This document shows positions 43,495-51,641 of a stretch of 64,000 nt of DNA, piece after piece (the stretch's first letter is position 1; the number at the start of each line of letters is the position of its first letter). The stretch is from UBA1723 sp045629285. Lineage in GTDB: Bacteria; Bacteroidota; Bacteroidia; Bacteroidales; Paludibacteraceae. The notes under the pieces are model-generated. The model worked only from the letters and a program-made list of their open reading frames with translations, was not told where the DNA came from and searched no databases. The position numbers and the translations under genes are program-made. The stretch is from NCBI GenBank assembly GCA_045629285.1, contig JAZQQY010000052.1, forward strand, positions 130,587-194,586, in the 5' to 3' direction.

Positions 43495-46302
43495 CTATTT
43501 GTTCGGCTTCATCTTCACTTCAAGAAGATTGCCTGACTTTACTATTGACTTCAACATCTCGCGTATATCCTCGCTTGTGATAGATGCAAGTGTCTCAGTG
43601 TATGCAGGATTGTCGCACCAACCGTATCTGCTTAAATGTACAAGCTGTCCGTTCCAGTATCCGTTTTCAAGTAGACTCTCTGCGTATGATTTCTGCATGG
43701 CCTCTTTTGCTTTCTGGAAATCGTCGGCACGAACTCCTTCTTTGATGATCTTGTCGATCTCTTCTTTGATGATTCCGCTCAACAACTCTTCCTTGTCTGG
43801 ATCTGTGTCGAATGCTATCTTCAAAAATGCTGATGGCTTCGGAATCACGGACATCGACTGCCTTACTGCCACTCCGTATGTTCCTCCTTCTCTTTCTCGA
43901 CATGACTCCAGGTAACGGTAGTCAAGTACTGAACGAAGAATTGCAAACTGCAATTTGTTCTTCAAACTGTATTCCATTTCTGCCATGTAAGAGAAATAGT
44001 CTGCTGATTTTGGAACAGATAGCGTCTTGCTGAATTCACATTTTGTGTGGCCGGATGGATGTCTCACACCTCTGTCTACCCAGCCTTTCTGTTTGCTCTT
44101 GGCTGATTTAATACCGCCAATATACGAAAGAATCTCGTTTTTCACGCTATCTTCCGACAAATTTCCTACAAAAACGTATGTAAATTTCTCTGGACAGTAG
44201 AATAGGGACTTGTAAACCTTTATCGCATCTGTCTCCTTGATTTCAGAAAGAGATTCTTTCTTGAATGGCTTTGTATAGCTGTTTCTGCTTGTTGTCAACA
44301 CCTGAATAGAGTCGCGATAGTCGTTCATCGGATCCGTAGAACGGTTCTCCAGGATTGTCTCATATTGCGACATCAAAGATGCGTATGCTTTCGGGTCTTT
44401 ACGTACGTTTGTCTGCAGCAAATATACGATTTGAAGCATTGTCTTGAAATCCTTCACTGTGCTTCGTCCTGATATTTTAGACTCGTACATTGAAATATTC
44501 GGAGCGACTGTGACGTTCTTGCCTGCCAAAGCTTTCTCCAGCTGGATTGCATCGAAGTCGCCCAAACCGTTGCTCTCGATGATGTTGTCGGCAAGTTTTG
44601 CTGAAGATAGCATAGAAAGTTTGTCGACAGTAGAGATACCTCCTTCGCTATATGCGGTCATCAAGATTTCGTCGTTCTTAAGTTTTGTTGACTTGATAAT
44701 GACCTTGGCTCCGTTGGATAGAGTCCACATTGTATAGTCAAGTTTCGGATTGTGGTAAGTGTCCACTATCTTTCCTGCTTTTGGCTCTTTCTTGATGATT
44801 GGCTGATTCTTGGTTTTGTCGATATATGGCGACGCTGCAATCTTCTCACGGTTTGCCATCAACTGCATCAATTGACCTTCGCTTGGCAAAGATGCCTTGT
44901 CTTTCTCTGCGGCAGTCATTAATACTGTTACCTGATTTGTCTTGAAATAGTCAGCGAAACGCTTGTTCACCACCTCAGTTGTGATTGCAGGAAGCATTTG
45001 GTTGATTGTGTTGTACTCCCATTCGATTCCAGGGATTGGCTCGAATGTTGTGAAATTACGCTTGTATTCTCCTACGTAAGAGTTGTTCTTTGCTTTGGTT
45101 CTCTCTGCGTATGCTTTTTCAAAAGATGACTTAGTTGTCTCTTTTGCTCTGTATAGCTCGCTATCTGTAAACCCGTAGCGTCTGACCTGTTCTGCCAATG
45201 AAAGGATTTTCTCCGATGCTTCCATGCAACGGTTGTCCTTCACCACATACATCAATTCATATCCGTCGCAACTCTTTACCTGGCTTCCGTACGACATTGA
45301 TGCGTAGCTGAAAGGACAATCCTTCTCTTTGATGATTTCGTCGATTCTGGCGTTGACCATTTTTGCGATTAGGTTGTCGATGATGCTGGTAGAGTAACCT
45401 ACGATCGAAGCGTACATCTCTTCTGGCATGGCATCGTGACGGAATGTCATGTTTCCGAGAGTGTACTTTGCCTCTGGGTCTGTCAAAATACAAACCTTGG
45501 TTGTGTCAAGTTTCTTAAGATCATACACTACACGAGTCGCAGGATTGACTCTCTCAGGAATGTCTGCGAATAACTCCTTGACCTTGTTCTCTACGTAGTC
45601 GACATCCACGTCGCCTACAATAATGATACCCTGCAAATCTGGACGATACCATTTCTTATAATATGCACGAAGCGAATCAGGGTGGAAATTCATGATGATT
45701 GCCGTATCTCCGATGATGTCGCGCTTCGCATATTGAGAACCCTCATATAATATAGATGAGGATTTTTTCCAAAGTCGACGGTCGGATGTGTTGCGAGTAC
45801 GCCACTCCTCAAGGATAACGCCTCTCTCTTTGTCGATCTCGTCATCTTCGCACGAAATGAAACTTGACCAGTCGTGAAGGATAAGCAGACATGAATCTAC
45901 GATGCTGCTGCGGTATGTAGGTACTGCTTTCAGATTGTAAACTGTTTCGTCGAGTGAAGTGTAGGCATTGATGTTAGCACCAAACTTTACTCCTATAGTC
46001 TCTAGGTAGTTGATGATGCCTTTGCCAGGATAGTTTTTAGTTCCGTTAAAAGCGATATGCTCAAGGAAGTGAGCCAAACCATTCTGGCTGTCCTCCTCAA
46101 GAATTGCACCTACATTCTGAACAATATAGAAGTCGGCGCGCTCCTTCTCCGTCTCGTTATGACGTATATAATATGTAAGTTTGTTGTCCAAAATGCCATA
46201 ACGAAGGTCCGGATCCATAGGCAATGGCTCGAATTTCTGCTGTGCAACACAGGCTAATGCTGCATTTAACGCTAAAAATATGCTGAACAGTATTTTTTTC
46301 AT
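43495..46302 (-). CDS. M16 family zinc peptidase (PqqL-like)
   Basis: 935 residues. The signal peptide ends CVAQ (about 20). The active N-terminal M16 domain has the inverted zinc motif HFLEH in GLAHFLEHIAFNGTKNYP (about 80) and the downstream Glu in LDETVYNLK. Then come an M16 C-terminal domain (about 200-390, with GIIIVGDVDV) and a second, inactive pair of M16 domains (about 530-935, FVGNLSEDSV and YRYLESCREREGGTYGVAV). This four-domain layout matches the periplasmic PqqL/insulinase-type peptidases, which degrade unfolded peptides within a closed chamber. Confidence 0.92.
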   Translation of the reverse strand: MKKILFSIFLALNAALACVAQQKFEPLPMDPDLRYGILDNKLTYYIRHNETEKERADFYIVQNVGAILEEDSQNGLAHFLEHIAFNGTKNYPGKGIINYLETIGVKFGANINAYTSLDETVYNLKAVPTYRSSIVDSCLLILHDWSSFISCEDDEIDKERGVILEEWRTRNTSDRRLWKKSSSILYEGSQYAKRDIIGDTAIIMNFHPDSLRAYYKKWYRPDLQGIIIVGDVDVDYVENKVKELFADIPERVNPATRVVYDLKKLDTTKVCILTDPEAKYTLGNMTFRHDAMPEEMYASIVGYSTSIIDNLIAKMVNARIDEIIKEKDCPFSYASMSYGSQVKSCDGYELMYVVKDNRCMEASEKILSLAEQVRRYGFTDSELYRAKETTKSSFEKAYAERTKAKNNSYVGEYKRNFTTFEPIPGIEWEYNTINQMLPAITTEVVNKRFADYFKTNQVTVLMTAAEKDKASLPSEGQLMQLMANREKIAASPYIDKTKNQPIIKKEPKAGKIVDTYHNPKLDYTMWTLSNGAKVIIKSTKLKNDEILMTAYSEGGISTVDKLSMLSSAKLADNIIESNGLGDFDAIQLEKALAGKNVTVAPNISMYESKISGRSTVKDFKTMLQIVYLLQTNVRKDPKAYASLMSQYETILENRSTDPMNDYRDSIQVLTTSRNSYTKPFKKESLSEIKETDAIKVYKSLFYCPEKFTYVFVGNLSEDSVKNEILSYIGGIKSAKSKQKGWVDRGVRHPSGHTKCEFSKTLSVPKSADYFSYMAEMEYSLKNKLQFAILRSVLDYRYLESCREREGGTYGVAVRQSMSVIPKPSAFLKIAFDTDPDKEELLSGIIKEEIDKIIKEGVRADDFQKAKEAMQKSYAESLLENGYWNGQLVHLSRYGWCDNPAYTETLASITSEDIREMLKSIVKSGNLLEVKMKPNK

Positions 46303-46371
46303 TTTTGTTTTGTGTTTAAAAAGCTAAAAGTGAAAATCAACGGTTTAAACCACTTTTTTATTTTTTATCTA

Positions 46372-46379
46372 CAAAAATA
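46372..46379 (-). promoter_or_regulatory. -7 element of the M16 peptidase gene
   Basis: The minus strand reads TATTTTTG. The leader would be about 60 bases. No -33 at the right spacing. Confidence 0.6.
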
Positions 46380-46448
46380 CACTAATTTTTGACAAGTTGG
46401 CACGCTTTTTGTATGTAATTTAATAGAAAGATTTAACAAACTAAAATA

Positions 46449-46760
46449 ATGAAAACTGTTTTAAGAACAATTTGTGCAATCGTGATGTTGTCTGGCGTGT
46501 CTGCTTACGCTAACGAGTTCACTACTGCGTCAGTAGAGAAGACTTACATCAAGTGCACTATGAACGCTAAAGGTGAAAGAGTACCAAACTATTTTGTTGT
46601 CGTTGATGGCGTAGCTCATCAGACTGACTCCCGTACTTTCTTTGAAATCAAGAAGGCAAGAAACGAGGAGAAGAAGAATTTTGCTAATCGTCAGCAGAAT
46701 AATTTGAACAATTCGGAGAAAGACAAAAGTATTGCTTTAAGCGAGGGTAATACTCTATAA
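46449..46760 (+). CDS. Small secreted protein of unknown function
   Basis: 103 residues. A cleavable signal peptide ends SAYA (about 22). The mature part begins NEFTTASVEKTYIKCTM and includes a short beta hairpin (YFVVVDGVAHQTDS). It ends in a charged, Asn/Gln-rich stretch (RNEEKKNFANRQQNN). No family was recognised. It has strong codon bias and its own double hairpin downstream, so it may be abundantly expressed. Confidence 0.6.
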   Translation: MKTVLRTICAIVMLSGVSAYANEFTTASVEKTYIKCTMNAKGERVPNYFVVVDGVAHQTDSRTFFEIKKARNEEKKNFANRQQNNLNNSEKDKSIALSEGNTL

Positions 46761-46823
46761 GATTTTTTTTGACGCGTTGAACGCGTATTTCATTTCACAT
46801 TGTTTTTGTTTGTCCTTATTTCT

Positions 46824-46902
46824 AAGAATGAGTGTGAATGCTCATTCTTGTCCATAACATTTATTTTTAAGGTGACGGAGTAATTCGTCACCTTGGTTTT
46901 TT
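46824..46902 (+). terminator. Double hairpin and terminator after the small secreted protein gene
   Basis: AAGAATGAG/CTCATTCTT (46824-46832 and 46841-46849) is followed by AAGGTGACG/CGTCACCTT (46869-46877 and 46886-46894) and then GGTTTTTT. Confidence 0.8.
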
Positions 46903-46944
46903 AAATATTGCATAGAATTTATGTTTAGTACCGCAAAAATTGAA

Positions 46945-46952
46945 TATATTTG
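46945..46952 (+). promoter_or_regulatory. -7 element of nadC
   Basis: TATATTTG matches TAnnTTTG. The start is near 46959, giving a leader of about 20 bases and supporting the ATG at 46979. A TTTAG at 46924-46928 is an imperfect -33. Confidence 0.7.
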
Positions 46953-46978
46953 CACAAAACAATTTAAAGTTAGAACAG

Positions 46979-47830
46979 ATGAAGAAAACTGAAGATGAAT
47001 TGATAGAGGATATGCTTAACACAGCATTTTCCGAGGATATAGGTGATGGCGACCACACAACTCTTTGCTGTATTCCTGATACAGCTATGGGTAAGGCTAA
47101 ACTTCTTGTTAAGGAAGACGGTGTACTTGCAGGCGTTGACATCGCTCTGCGTGTATTCAAGAAGTTCGATCCGGAATTGAAGGTTGAGGTTTTGATGCAC
47201 GACGGTGATACAATCAAGAAAGGTGATATCGTATTCTACGTTGAGGGTAAGACTCAGTCGCTGCTTCAGACAGAGCGTTTGGTTCTAAACCTAATGCAGA
47301 GAATGAGTGGTATCGCTACTCAGACAAGAAAGTATGTCAAGCTTCTTGATGGTCTTCACACTCGTGTGCTTGACACTCGTAAGACTACTCCAGGTTTGCG
47401 TATCATCGAGAAGATGGCTGTTAAGATTGGAGGAGGTGTAAATCACCGTATCGGTCTTTACGATATGATTCTTTTGAAGGACAACCACGTTGATTTCGCT
47501 GGTGGTATCGACAAGGCTATCAACCGTGCTAAGCAGTACTGCAAGGACCACAACAAGGATCTTAAGATTGAGATCGAGGTTCGTAGCATGGATGAGCTTG
47601 AGCAGGTTATGGCTGTTGGCGGTGTCGACAGAATCATGCTTGACAACTTCAACACTGAGCTTACTCGTAAGGCTGTAGAGAGAATCGGTGGCAAGTATGA
47701 GACAGAGTCGTCTGGTGGTATCACAATCGATACACTTCGCAGCTACGCAGAGTGTGGCGTCGACTACATCTCAGTTGGTGCTTTGACTCACTCTGTCAAG
47801 GGCTTGGATTTGAGTTTGAAGGCTTGCTAA
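46979..47830 (+). CDS. nadC: Quinolinate phosphoribosyltransferase (decarboxylating)
   Basis: 283 residues from the ATG at 46979 (MKKTEDELIEDML). An in-frame TTG at 46940 lies inside the promoter and is rejected. It shows GDGDHTTLCCIP, LLQTERLVLNLMQRMSGIAT, DTRKTTPGLR and KIGGGVNHRIGLYDMILLKDNH, then EIEVRSMDELEQ and ESSGGI. It makes nicotinate mononucleotide from quinolinate and PRPP in NAD synthesis. nadA and nadB are not in the window. Confidence 0.97.
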   Translation: MKKTEDELIEDMLNTAFSEDIGDGDHTTLCCIPDTAMGKAKLLVKEDGVLAGVDIALRVFKKFDPELKVEVLMHDGDTIKKGDIVFYVEGKTQSLLQTERLVLNLMQRMSGIATQTRKYVKLLDGLHTRVLDTRKTTPGLRIIEKMAVKIGGGVNHRIGLYDMILLKDNHVDFAGGIDKAINRAKQYCKDHNKDLKIEIEVRSMDELEQVMAVGGVDRIMLDNFNTELTRKAVERIGGKYETESSGGITIDTLRSYAECGVDYISVGALTHSVKGLDLSLKAC

Positions 47831-47864
47831 TCAATTGCTGATTAACGGTTAATGATTAATAATG

Positions 47865-47893
47865 AAGGCAATGGGTGCAAATACCATTGCCTT
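47865..47893. terminator. Bidirectional terminator between nadC and the TerB-DnaJ gene
   Basis: AAGGCAATGG (47865-47874) pairs with CCATTGCCTT (47884-47893). The convergent genes stop at 47830 (plus) and 47896 (minus). T-runs are short. Confidence 0.65.
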
Positions 47894-47895
47894 TA

Positions 47896-49356
47896 TCATT
47901 TCATTCCTCTCGCCATCTTCACCGTATCCCAGGCAGCATTGATCTGCTTCATTGTCTCTGTGGCTTGACGTATAGCTTCTTCTCCCAACTTGGCAGCATT
48001 GTCTGGATGATATTTGATGGCCATAGCTCGGTAGGCTTTTTTGACTTCTGCATCCGACACACTCATGTCGACTCCAAGAATGTCGTATGCCTCTTTGCCT
48101 GACATCCAACCTTTTTGCTGGTAGTGGCTTTTTTTGTCGTTTGTGTTGGATTGGTCGTTTGTGTTGGATTGGTTGTTTTTATATTCTTTCTTTTCCTTTT
48201 GCTTTTTTTTCTGATTGTTGTCGTCAGACTTTGAAGATTGGGACTCTTTTTCTTTATAAGAATTCTGTTGGTATTTCTTCTGGAAGATACTTTGTATTCT
48301 CTTAAATTCATAATATCCGATGCCTAAATTCTCTGCGATTTTATTGATAATCTTTCTTTCGTTGATATATAGGCGATCGTCTGCGTACGCTACTGCCAAT
48401 AGCTCCATGATAAGCTCTGTCTTTGCGACGTCGTTCATGTTTGCTTTTAAGAAATCATAATTTGCCTTTGGAATATATTTATCCTTGTTGTTTATGATGA
48501 ACAGAAATTTTTTTAATGCTATCTTTTGTTCGTTATCGGTCTTGTAGTATCTGTGTATTGCGTATTTGACATAATTTAACTTACTGTTCCACTGCTTATT
48601 GTCTGCTGATAATACTTCAGCAAACAATATTAGAATTGAATATTTGAATAAAGATTCTGTGTTGTATTTTTGCTTGTTTCTCAACTCAAAATCCATGATG
48701 ATATCTGAGTATTCTTCTTTTTCAATATAAAGTTTTTTTGCGATGCTGTAAATAACAGAACTCTCGCTATTAAGAAATTCTTCGTCGGCGTAAGCTACAC
48801 TTAACAAATCTTGGATAATTTCTTTCTTGCGTTCTCTTTTATTAGTATGGAGTGATTCATTTATTTTTTTACAACAGGTGTTGATGCCTGTCTTTGTTGC
48901 CCCTAATTTCCAGTGAAAAAGTTCAAGTGCTTTTTTTTGCTCTTCCTCAGACTTAAAATATTTTTTGATTATCTCATTTACTTTGTCCAACTCACACTGC
49001 ATCAATTCTTTATCGCTTTTTTTGATTGTGGCTATCAATGCAATAATTTCGTTGTAGATGTTCCTTTCTCTGATTTCTTTTAATGTGTCGACCTTTTTCT
49101 TTTCTTCATGGTTCTCTTTTCTCTTTTCTATATTGTCCTCTTTATCCAATTCCTCAATCTTTATGCCTACCTTTATGAACAATAATAAGGCAGGTATAGA
49201 AACTGGTAGAATCAACAATCCTTTTGTGATTGTTGAAATATCATTAAAAATAGAGTAGAATATTCCCACAACTGCAGACAAATTGCCGAGAACTGCAAAT
49301 GGGCCAAGCAATGATAATAAAATATTCAATAATATAATTTTTATTCTTCTATTCAT
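47896..49356 (-). CDS. Membrane-anchored TerB-like / J-domain protein
   Basis: 486 residues. Two hydrophobic helices at about 8-38 and 46-66 anchor it. A charged stretch follows (EKRKENHEEKKKVD), then helical TerB-like units at about 165-230 (DLLSVAYADEEFLNSESSVIYSIA) and 300-370 (ELLAVAYADDRLYINERKI), quoted in part. A low-complexity linker at about 375-415 (QKKKQKEKKEYK, with SNTNDQ repeated) precedes a C-terminal J domain at about 420-486 with YDILGV and YHPDN (the HPD motif). The layout recalls DjlA (membrane segment, TerB, J domain), which recruits DnaK to membranes. Here the TerB unit is repeated. Confidence 0.85.
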   Translation of the reverse strand: MNRRIKIILLNILLSLLGPFAVLGNLSAVVGIFYSIFNDISTITKGLLILPVSIPALLLFIKVGIKIEELDKEDNIEKRKENHEEKKKVDTLKEIRERNIYNEIIALIATIKKSDKELMQCELDKVNEIIKKYFKSEEEQKKALELFHWKLGATKTGINTCCKKINESLHTNKRERKKEIIQDLLSVAYADEEFLNSESSVIYSIAKKLYIEKEEYSDIIMDFELRNKQKYNTESLFKYSILILFAEVLSADNKQWNSKLNYVKYAIHRYYKTDNEQKIALKKFLFIINNKDKYIPKANYDFLKANMNDVAKTELIMELLAVAYADDRLYINERKIINKIAENLGIGYYEFKRIQSIFQKKYQQNSYKEKESQSSKSDDNNQKKKQKEKKEYKNNQSNTNDQSNTNDKKSHYQQKGWMSGKEAYDILGVDMSVSDAEVKKAYRAMAIKYHPDNAAKLGEEAIRQATETMKQINAAWDTVKMARGMK

Positions 49357-49405
49357 AGATTAGTGGAAGAACTTAATATATTTGGTGGATATACTTAAAT
49401 ATTTC

Positions 49406-50275
49406 CTAATTATTCTTTTTCTCATCAAAGAGCAATGCTCCACAGTGTCTGCAATAAATTGCGTCGTCTTCTTGGCCTTTGCTTCCGCAGTGCAGGCAGA
49501 TTTTAGTCTTGCTGATTTTTCGTTTCTCGTTAGCAAGGGAAAGGGAGAATATACCCGTCGGTACAGATAGAATGGAGTATCCGAGAAGCATAACTATTGT
49601 GGTTAGGAATCTGCCAAGAGGAGTTACAGGAGTGATGTCTCCGTAGCCTACAGTCGTCAATGTCACGACAGCCCAGTAGATGCTTTCAGGAATGCTGCTG
49701 AACGTAGCGTCTTCTCCACCTTCCACAAGATACATGATCGCTCCGATTGAAGTGACAAGCAACAGTACGAAGACAGCAAAAATGATAGTCTTGCGCATTC
49801 CCGTCTTTATCGCATTAAGCATCATTTCACCCTCTTTGATGAAGGCGAACAATTTGAATATTCGGAATATACGTATCACTCGGAATATACGTATCACCAT
49901 GATCGCATGGGCCTGTGGAATGAAGATTGCCAAATAGGTAGGCAAAATAGAAAGAATGTCTATTATGCCGAATGTGCTCAATGTGTACTGGCTTGGTCTC
50001 TCCGAACAGTAGATACGCAATATGTATTCAATTGTGAAGAATATAGTGAAGATCCACTCCAAAATGTGTAGTCCTCGACGGAAATTGTCAGGCATGTCCA
50101 CTGTCTCCATGATGGCGATTCCTACACTCAGAAGGATAAACCAGATAAGGATGACATCAAACAGACGACCAAGGTAGGTGTCTGTTCCGAAAATGATTTC
50201 GTTCGCCTTAGCTTTGACGTAAGGGTTCTTCGAAATAAAGTTCCAAACTCGTTTGATGTTCTCTTTCAGTGTCAT
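49406..50275 (-). CDS. Voltage-gated ion channel (potassium-type) with C-terminal zinc ribbon
   Basis: 289 residues from the ATG at 50275 (MTLKENIKRVWNF). An upstream TTG at 50296 lies within the promoter. It has six helices: the S4 voltage sensor has regularly spaced Arg (VIRIFRVIRIFRIFKLF), and the pore shows TLTTVGYGDITP, the K+ selectivity filter. A cytoplasmic C-terminus carries CLHCGSKGQEDDAIYCRHCG, two CxxC pairs forming a zinc ribbon, unusual but known in Bacteroidota members. The gene is divergent from bamD. Confidence 0.92.
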   Translation of the reverse strand: MTLKENIKRVWNFISKNPYVKAKANEIIFGTDTYLGRLFDVILIWFILLSVGIAIMETVDMPDNFRRGLHILEWIFTIFFTIEYILRIYCSERPSQYTLSTFGIIDILSILPTYLAIFIPQAHAIMVIRIFRVIRIFRIFKLFAFIKEGEMMLNAIKTGMRKTIIFAVFVLLLVTSIGAIMYLVEGGEDATFSSIPESIYWAVVTLTTVGYGDITPVTPLGRFLTTIVMLLGYSILSVPTGIFSLSLANEKRKISKTKICLHCGSKGQEDDAIYCRHCGALLFDEKKNN

Positions 50276-50293
50276 TTTTGAAAAATTATGGTG

Positions 50294-50301
50294 CAAAATT
50301 A
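50294..50301 (-). promoter_or_regulatory. -7 element of the ion channel gene
   Basis: The minus strand reads TAATTTTG, 19 bases before the ATG. The -33 is poor. Confidence 0.6.
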
Positions 50302-50329
50302 AGAATTTCAGTTCTAATAGAAAAAAATG

Positions 50330-50361
50330 TTTGCGTTATTTGATATGAATGATTATTTTTG
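50330..50361 (+). promoter_or_regulatory. Promoter of the bamD unit
   Basis: TTTG (50330-50333), 20 bases and TATTTTTG (50354-50361). The predicted start at about 50368 is next to the ATG at 50370, so the bamD mRNA would be leaderless or nearly so. Confidence 0.8.
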
Positions 50362-50369
50362 TGCCGTTT

Positions 50370-51194
50370 ATGAAAAATTGTTTATCGTTCATACTTGTGT
50401 CAATAGTGTCGGTGTTTGCATTGACATCGTGCGGTGGGTTTGGAAAAGTCCAGCGTAGTACTGATAATGAGTACAAATACGCTATGACCAAAGAGTATTT
50501 TGAAAAAGAGAAATGGTTAAATTGCGCTGTCATCGGACAATCGATTCTTCAGGCGTTCCGTGGAACGGAAAAGGGAGAGGAAACGTTATATATGGTATGC
50601 AAGAGCCATTTGAATAATGAGGATTATCCTATTGCTCGTACATATATAAAGAGCTATATCAAGAGTTATCCGCGTGGCAAGTACATCGAGGAGGAAGCTT
50701 TCGACCTTGCTTATTGCTACTACAAGGAGAGCCCGGATATGAAATTGGACCAGGAACCTACCGATGCAGCAATAGAGGCATTGGAAAGTTTCATCGACTT
50801 GTATCCAAATTCTGAGAATGCAGGATTGGCTAAGGAGATGTTGATCGAGATGCGTGAAAAGTTGGCGGAGAAGGAGTTGTACAACGTGAAGCTCTACTAT
50901 GATTTGGGAGATTACCGTGGCAACAACTATATGTCGGCAATCATCGCTGCAAGAAACGCAAAAAAGAAGTATCCTGATAGCCGATACAACGAAGATTTGT
51001 CTTACTACATTCTAAAAAGCTACTATAGTCAGGCTGACGAGAGTGTAGAGAGCAAACAGTATGACAGATATGTCGACACTAAAGACGAGTGTTACTCATT
51101 TATGAAGGAGTATCCGTCTACCAAATATGCAAAGGAGGTTGAATCGATTCAGCACAAGGTTGACAGATATTTGGAGCGTCATAAGATTAAATAG
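50370..51194 (+). CDS. bamD: Outer membrane assembly lipoprotein BamD
   Basis: 274 residues from the ATG at 50370 (MKNCLSFILVS). The earlier ATG at 50349 overlaps the promoter. The lipobox is LTSC (Cys about 21). TPR-like helices follow (AMTKEYFEKEKWLNCAVIGQ; FDLAYCYYKESPDMKLDQ; LESFIDLYPNSENA; AIIAARNAKKKYPDSRYNED), the BamD pattern. It works with BamA in folding outer-membrane beta-barrels. It heads the conserved bamD-rpoZ-coaBC-DUF4835-recN run. Confidence 0.93.
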   Translation: MKNCLSFILVSIVSVFALTSCGGFGKVQRSTDNEYKYAMTKEYFEKEKWLNCAVIGQSILQAFRGTEKGEETLYMVCKSHLNNEDYPIARTYIKSYIKSYPRGKYIEEEAFDLAYCYYKESPDMKLDQEPTDAAIEALESFIDLYPNSENAGLAKEMLIEMREKLAEKELYNVKLYYDLGDYRGNNYMSAIIAARNAKKKYPDSRYNEDLSYYILKSYYSQADESVESKQYDRYVDTKDECYSFMKEYPSTKYAKEVESIQHKVDRYLERHKIK

Positions 51195-51219
51195 AAAATA
51201 AGGTTAAAAATACAATAAA

Positions 51220-51552
51220 ATGGATTTTAAGAAAGTCAACGCACCTACGACTACGGTTACAAGAGACATGAACAGCTTGAGTGAGCGTACTGGTAACATC
51301 TATGAGACTGTTAGCATCATTGGTAAGCGTGCCAATCAGGTCAGCATCGATATCAAGAATGAGCTTGACAAGAAGTTGAAGGAGTTTGAAATTGGCAACG
51401 ACAATCTTGACGAGGTTTTTGAGAACCGTGAGCAGATTGAGATTTCTCGTTACTACGAGAGATTGCCAAAGCCAGTACTTATCGCTACTAAGGAGTATGA
51501 GGACGGAGATATCTCATACAGAATGGCTCAGAAGGTTCAGAAGAACAAGTAA
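51220..51552 (+). CDS. rpoZ: RNA polymerase omega subunit
   Basis: 110 residues, typical of the Bacteroidota omega/Rpb6-like protein. NIYETVSIIGKRANQVS is the conserved omega core. The rest is charged and ends ISYRMAQKVQKNK. It helps assemble RNA polymerase. It lies 25 bases after bamD and before coaBC, the phylum-wide order. Confidence 0.88.
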   Translation: MDFKKVNAPTTTVTRDMNSLSERTGNIYETVSIIGKRANQVSIDIKNELDKKLKEFEIGNDNLDEVFENREQIEISRYYERLPKPVLIATKEYEDGDISYRMAQKVQKNK

Positions 51553-51571
51553 TTCGTATTTATGTGATATA

Positions 51572-51617
51572 AAAGGGAGTTCGGAGGAGTAATCTGCCGC
51601 ACTCTCTTTTTTCTTTT
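51572..51617 (+). terminator. Hairpin with T-run between rpoZ and coaBC
   Basis: The 5' arm 51572-51584 pairs with the 3' arm 51597-51609 with one mismatch, followed by TTTTCTTTTTTT. It would reduce read-through into coaBC. Confidence 0.7.
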
Positions 51618-51641
51618 TTTAGACGGGATTCAATTAGAAAT

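Noticed and set aside
48139..48175. 18-bp tandem duplication (GTTTGTGTTGGATTGGTC)
   Set aside because: It is coding sequence for the Ser-Asn-Thr-Asn linker of the TerB-DnaJ protein; low-complexity expansion rather than a separate element.
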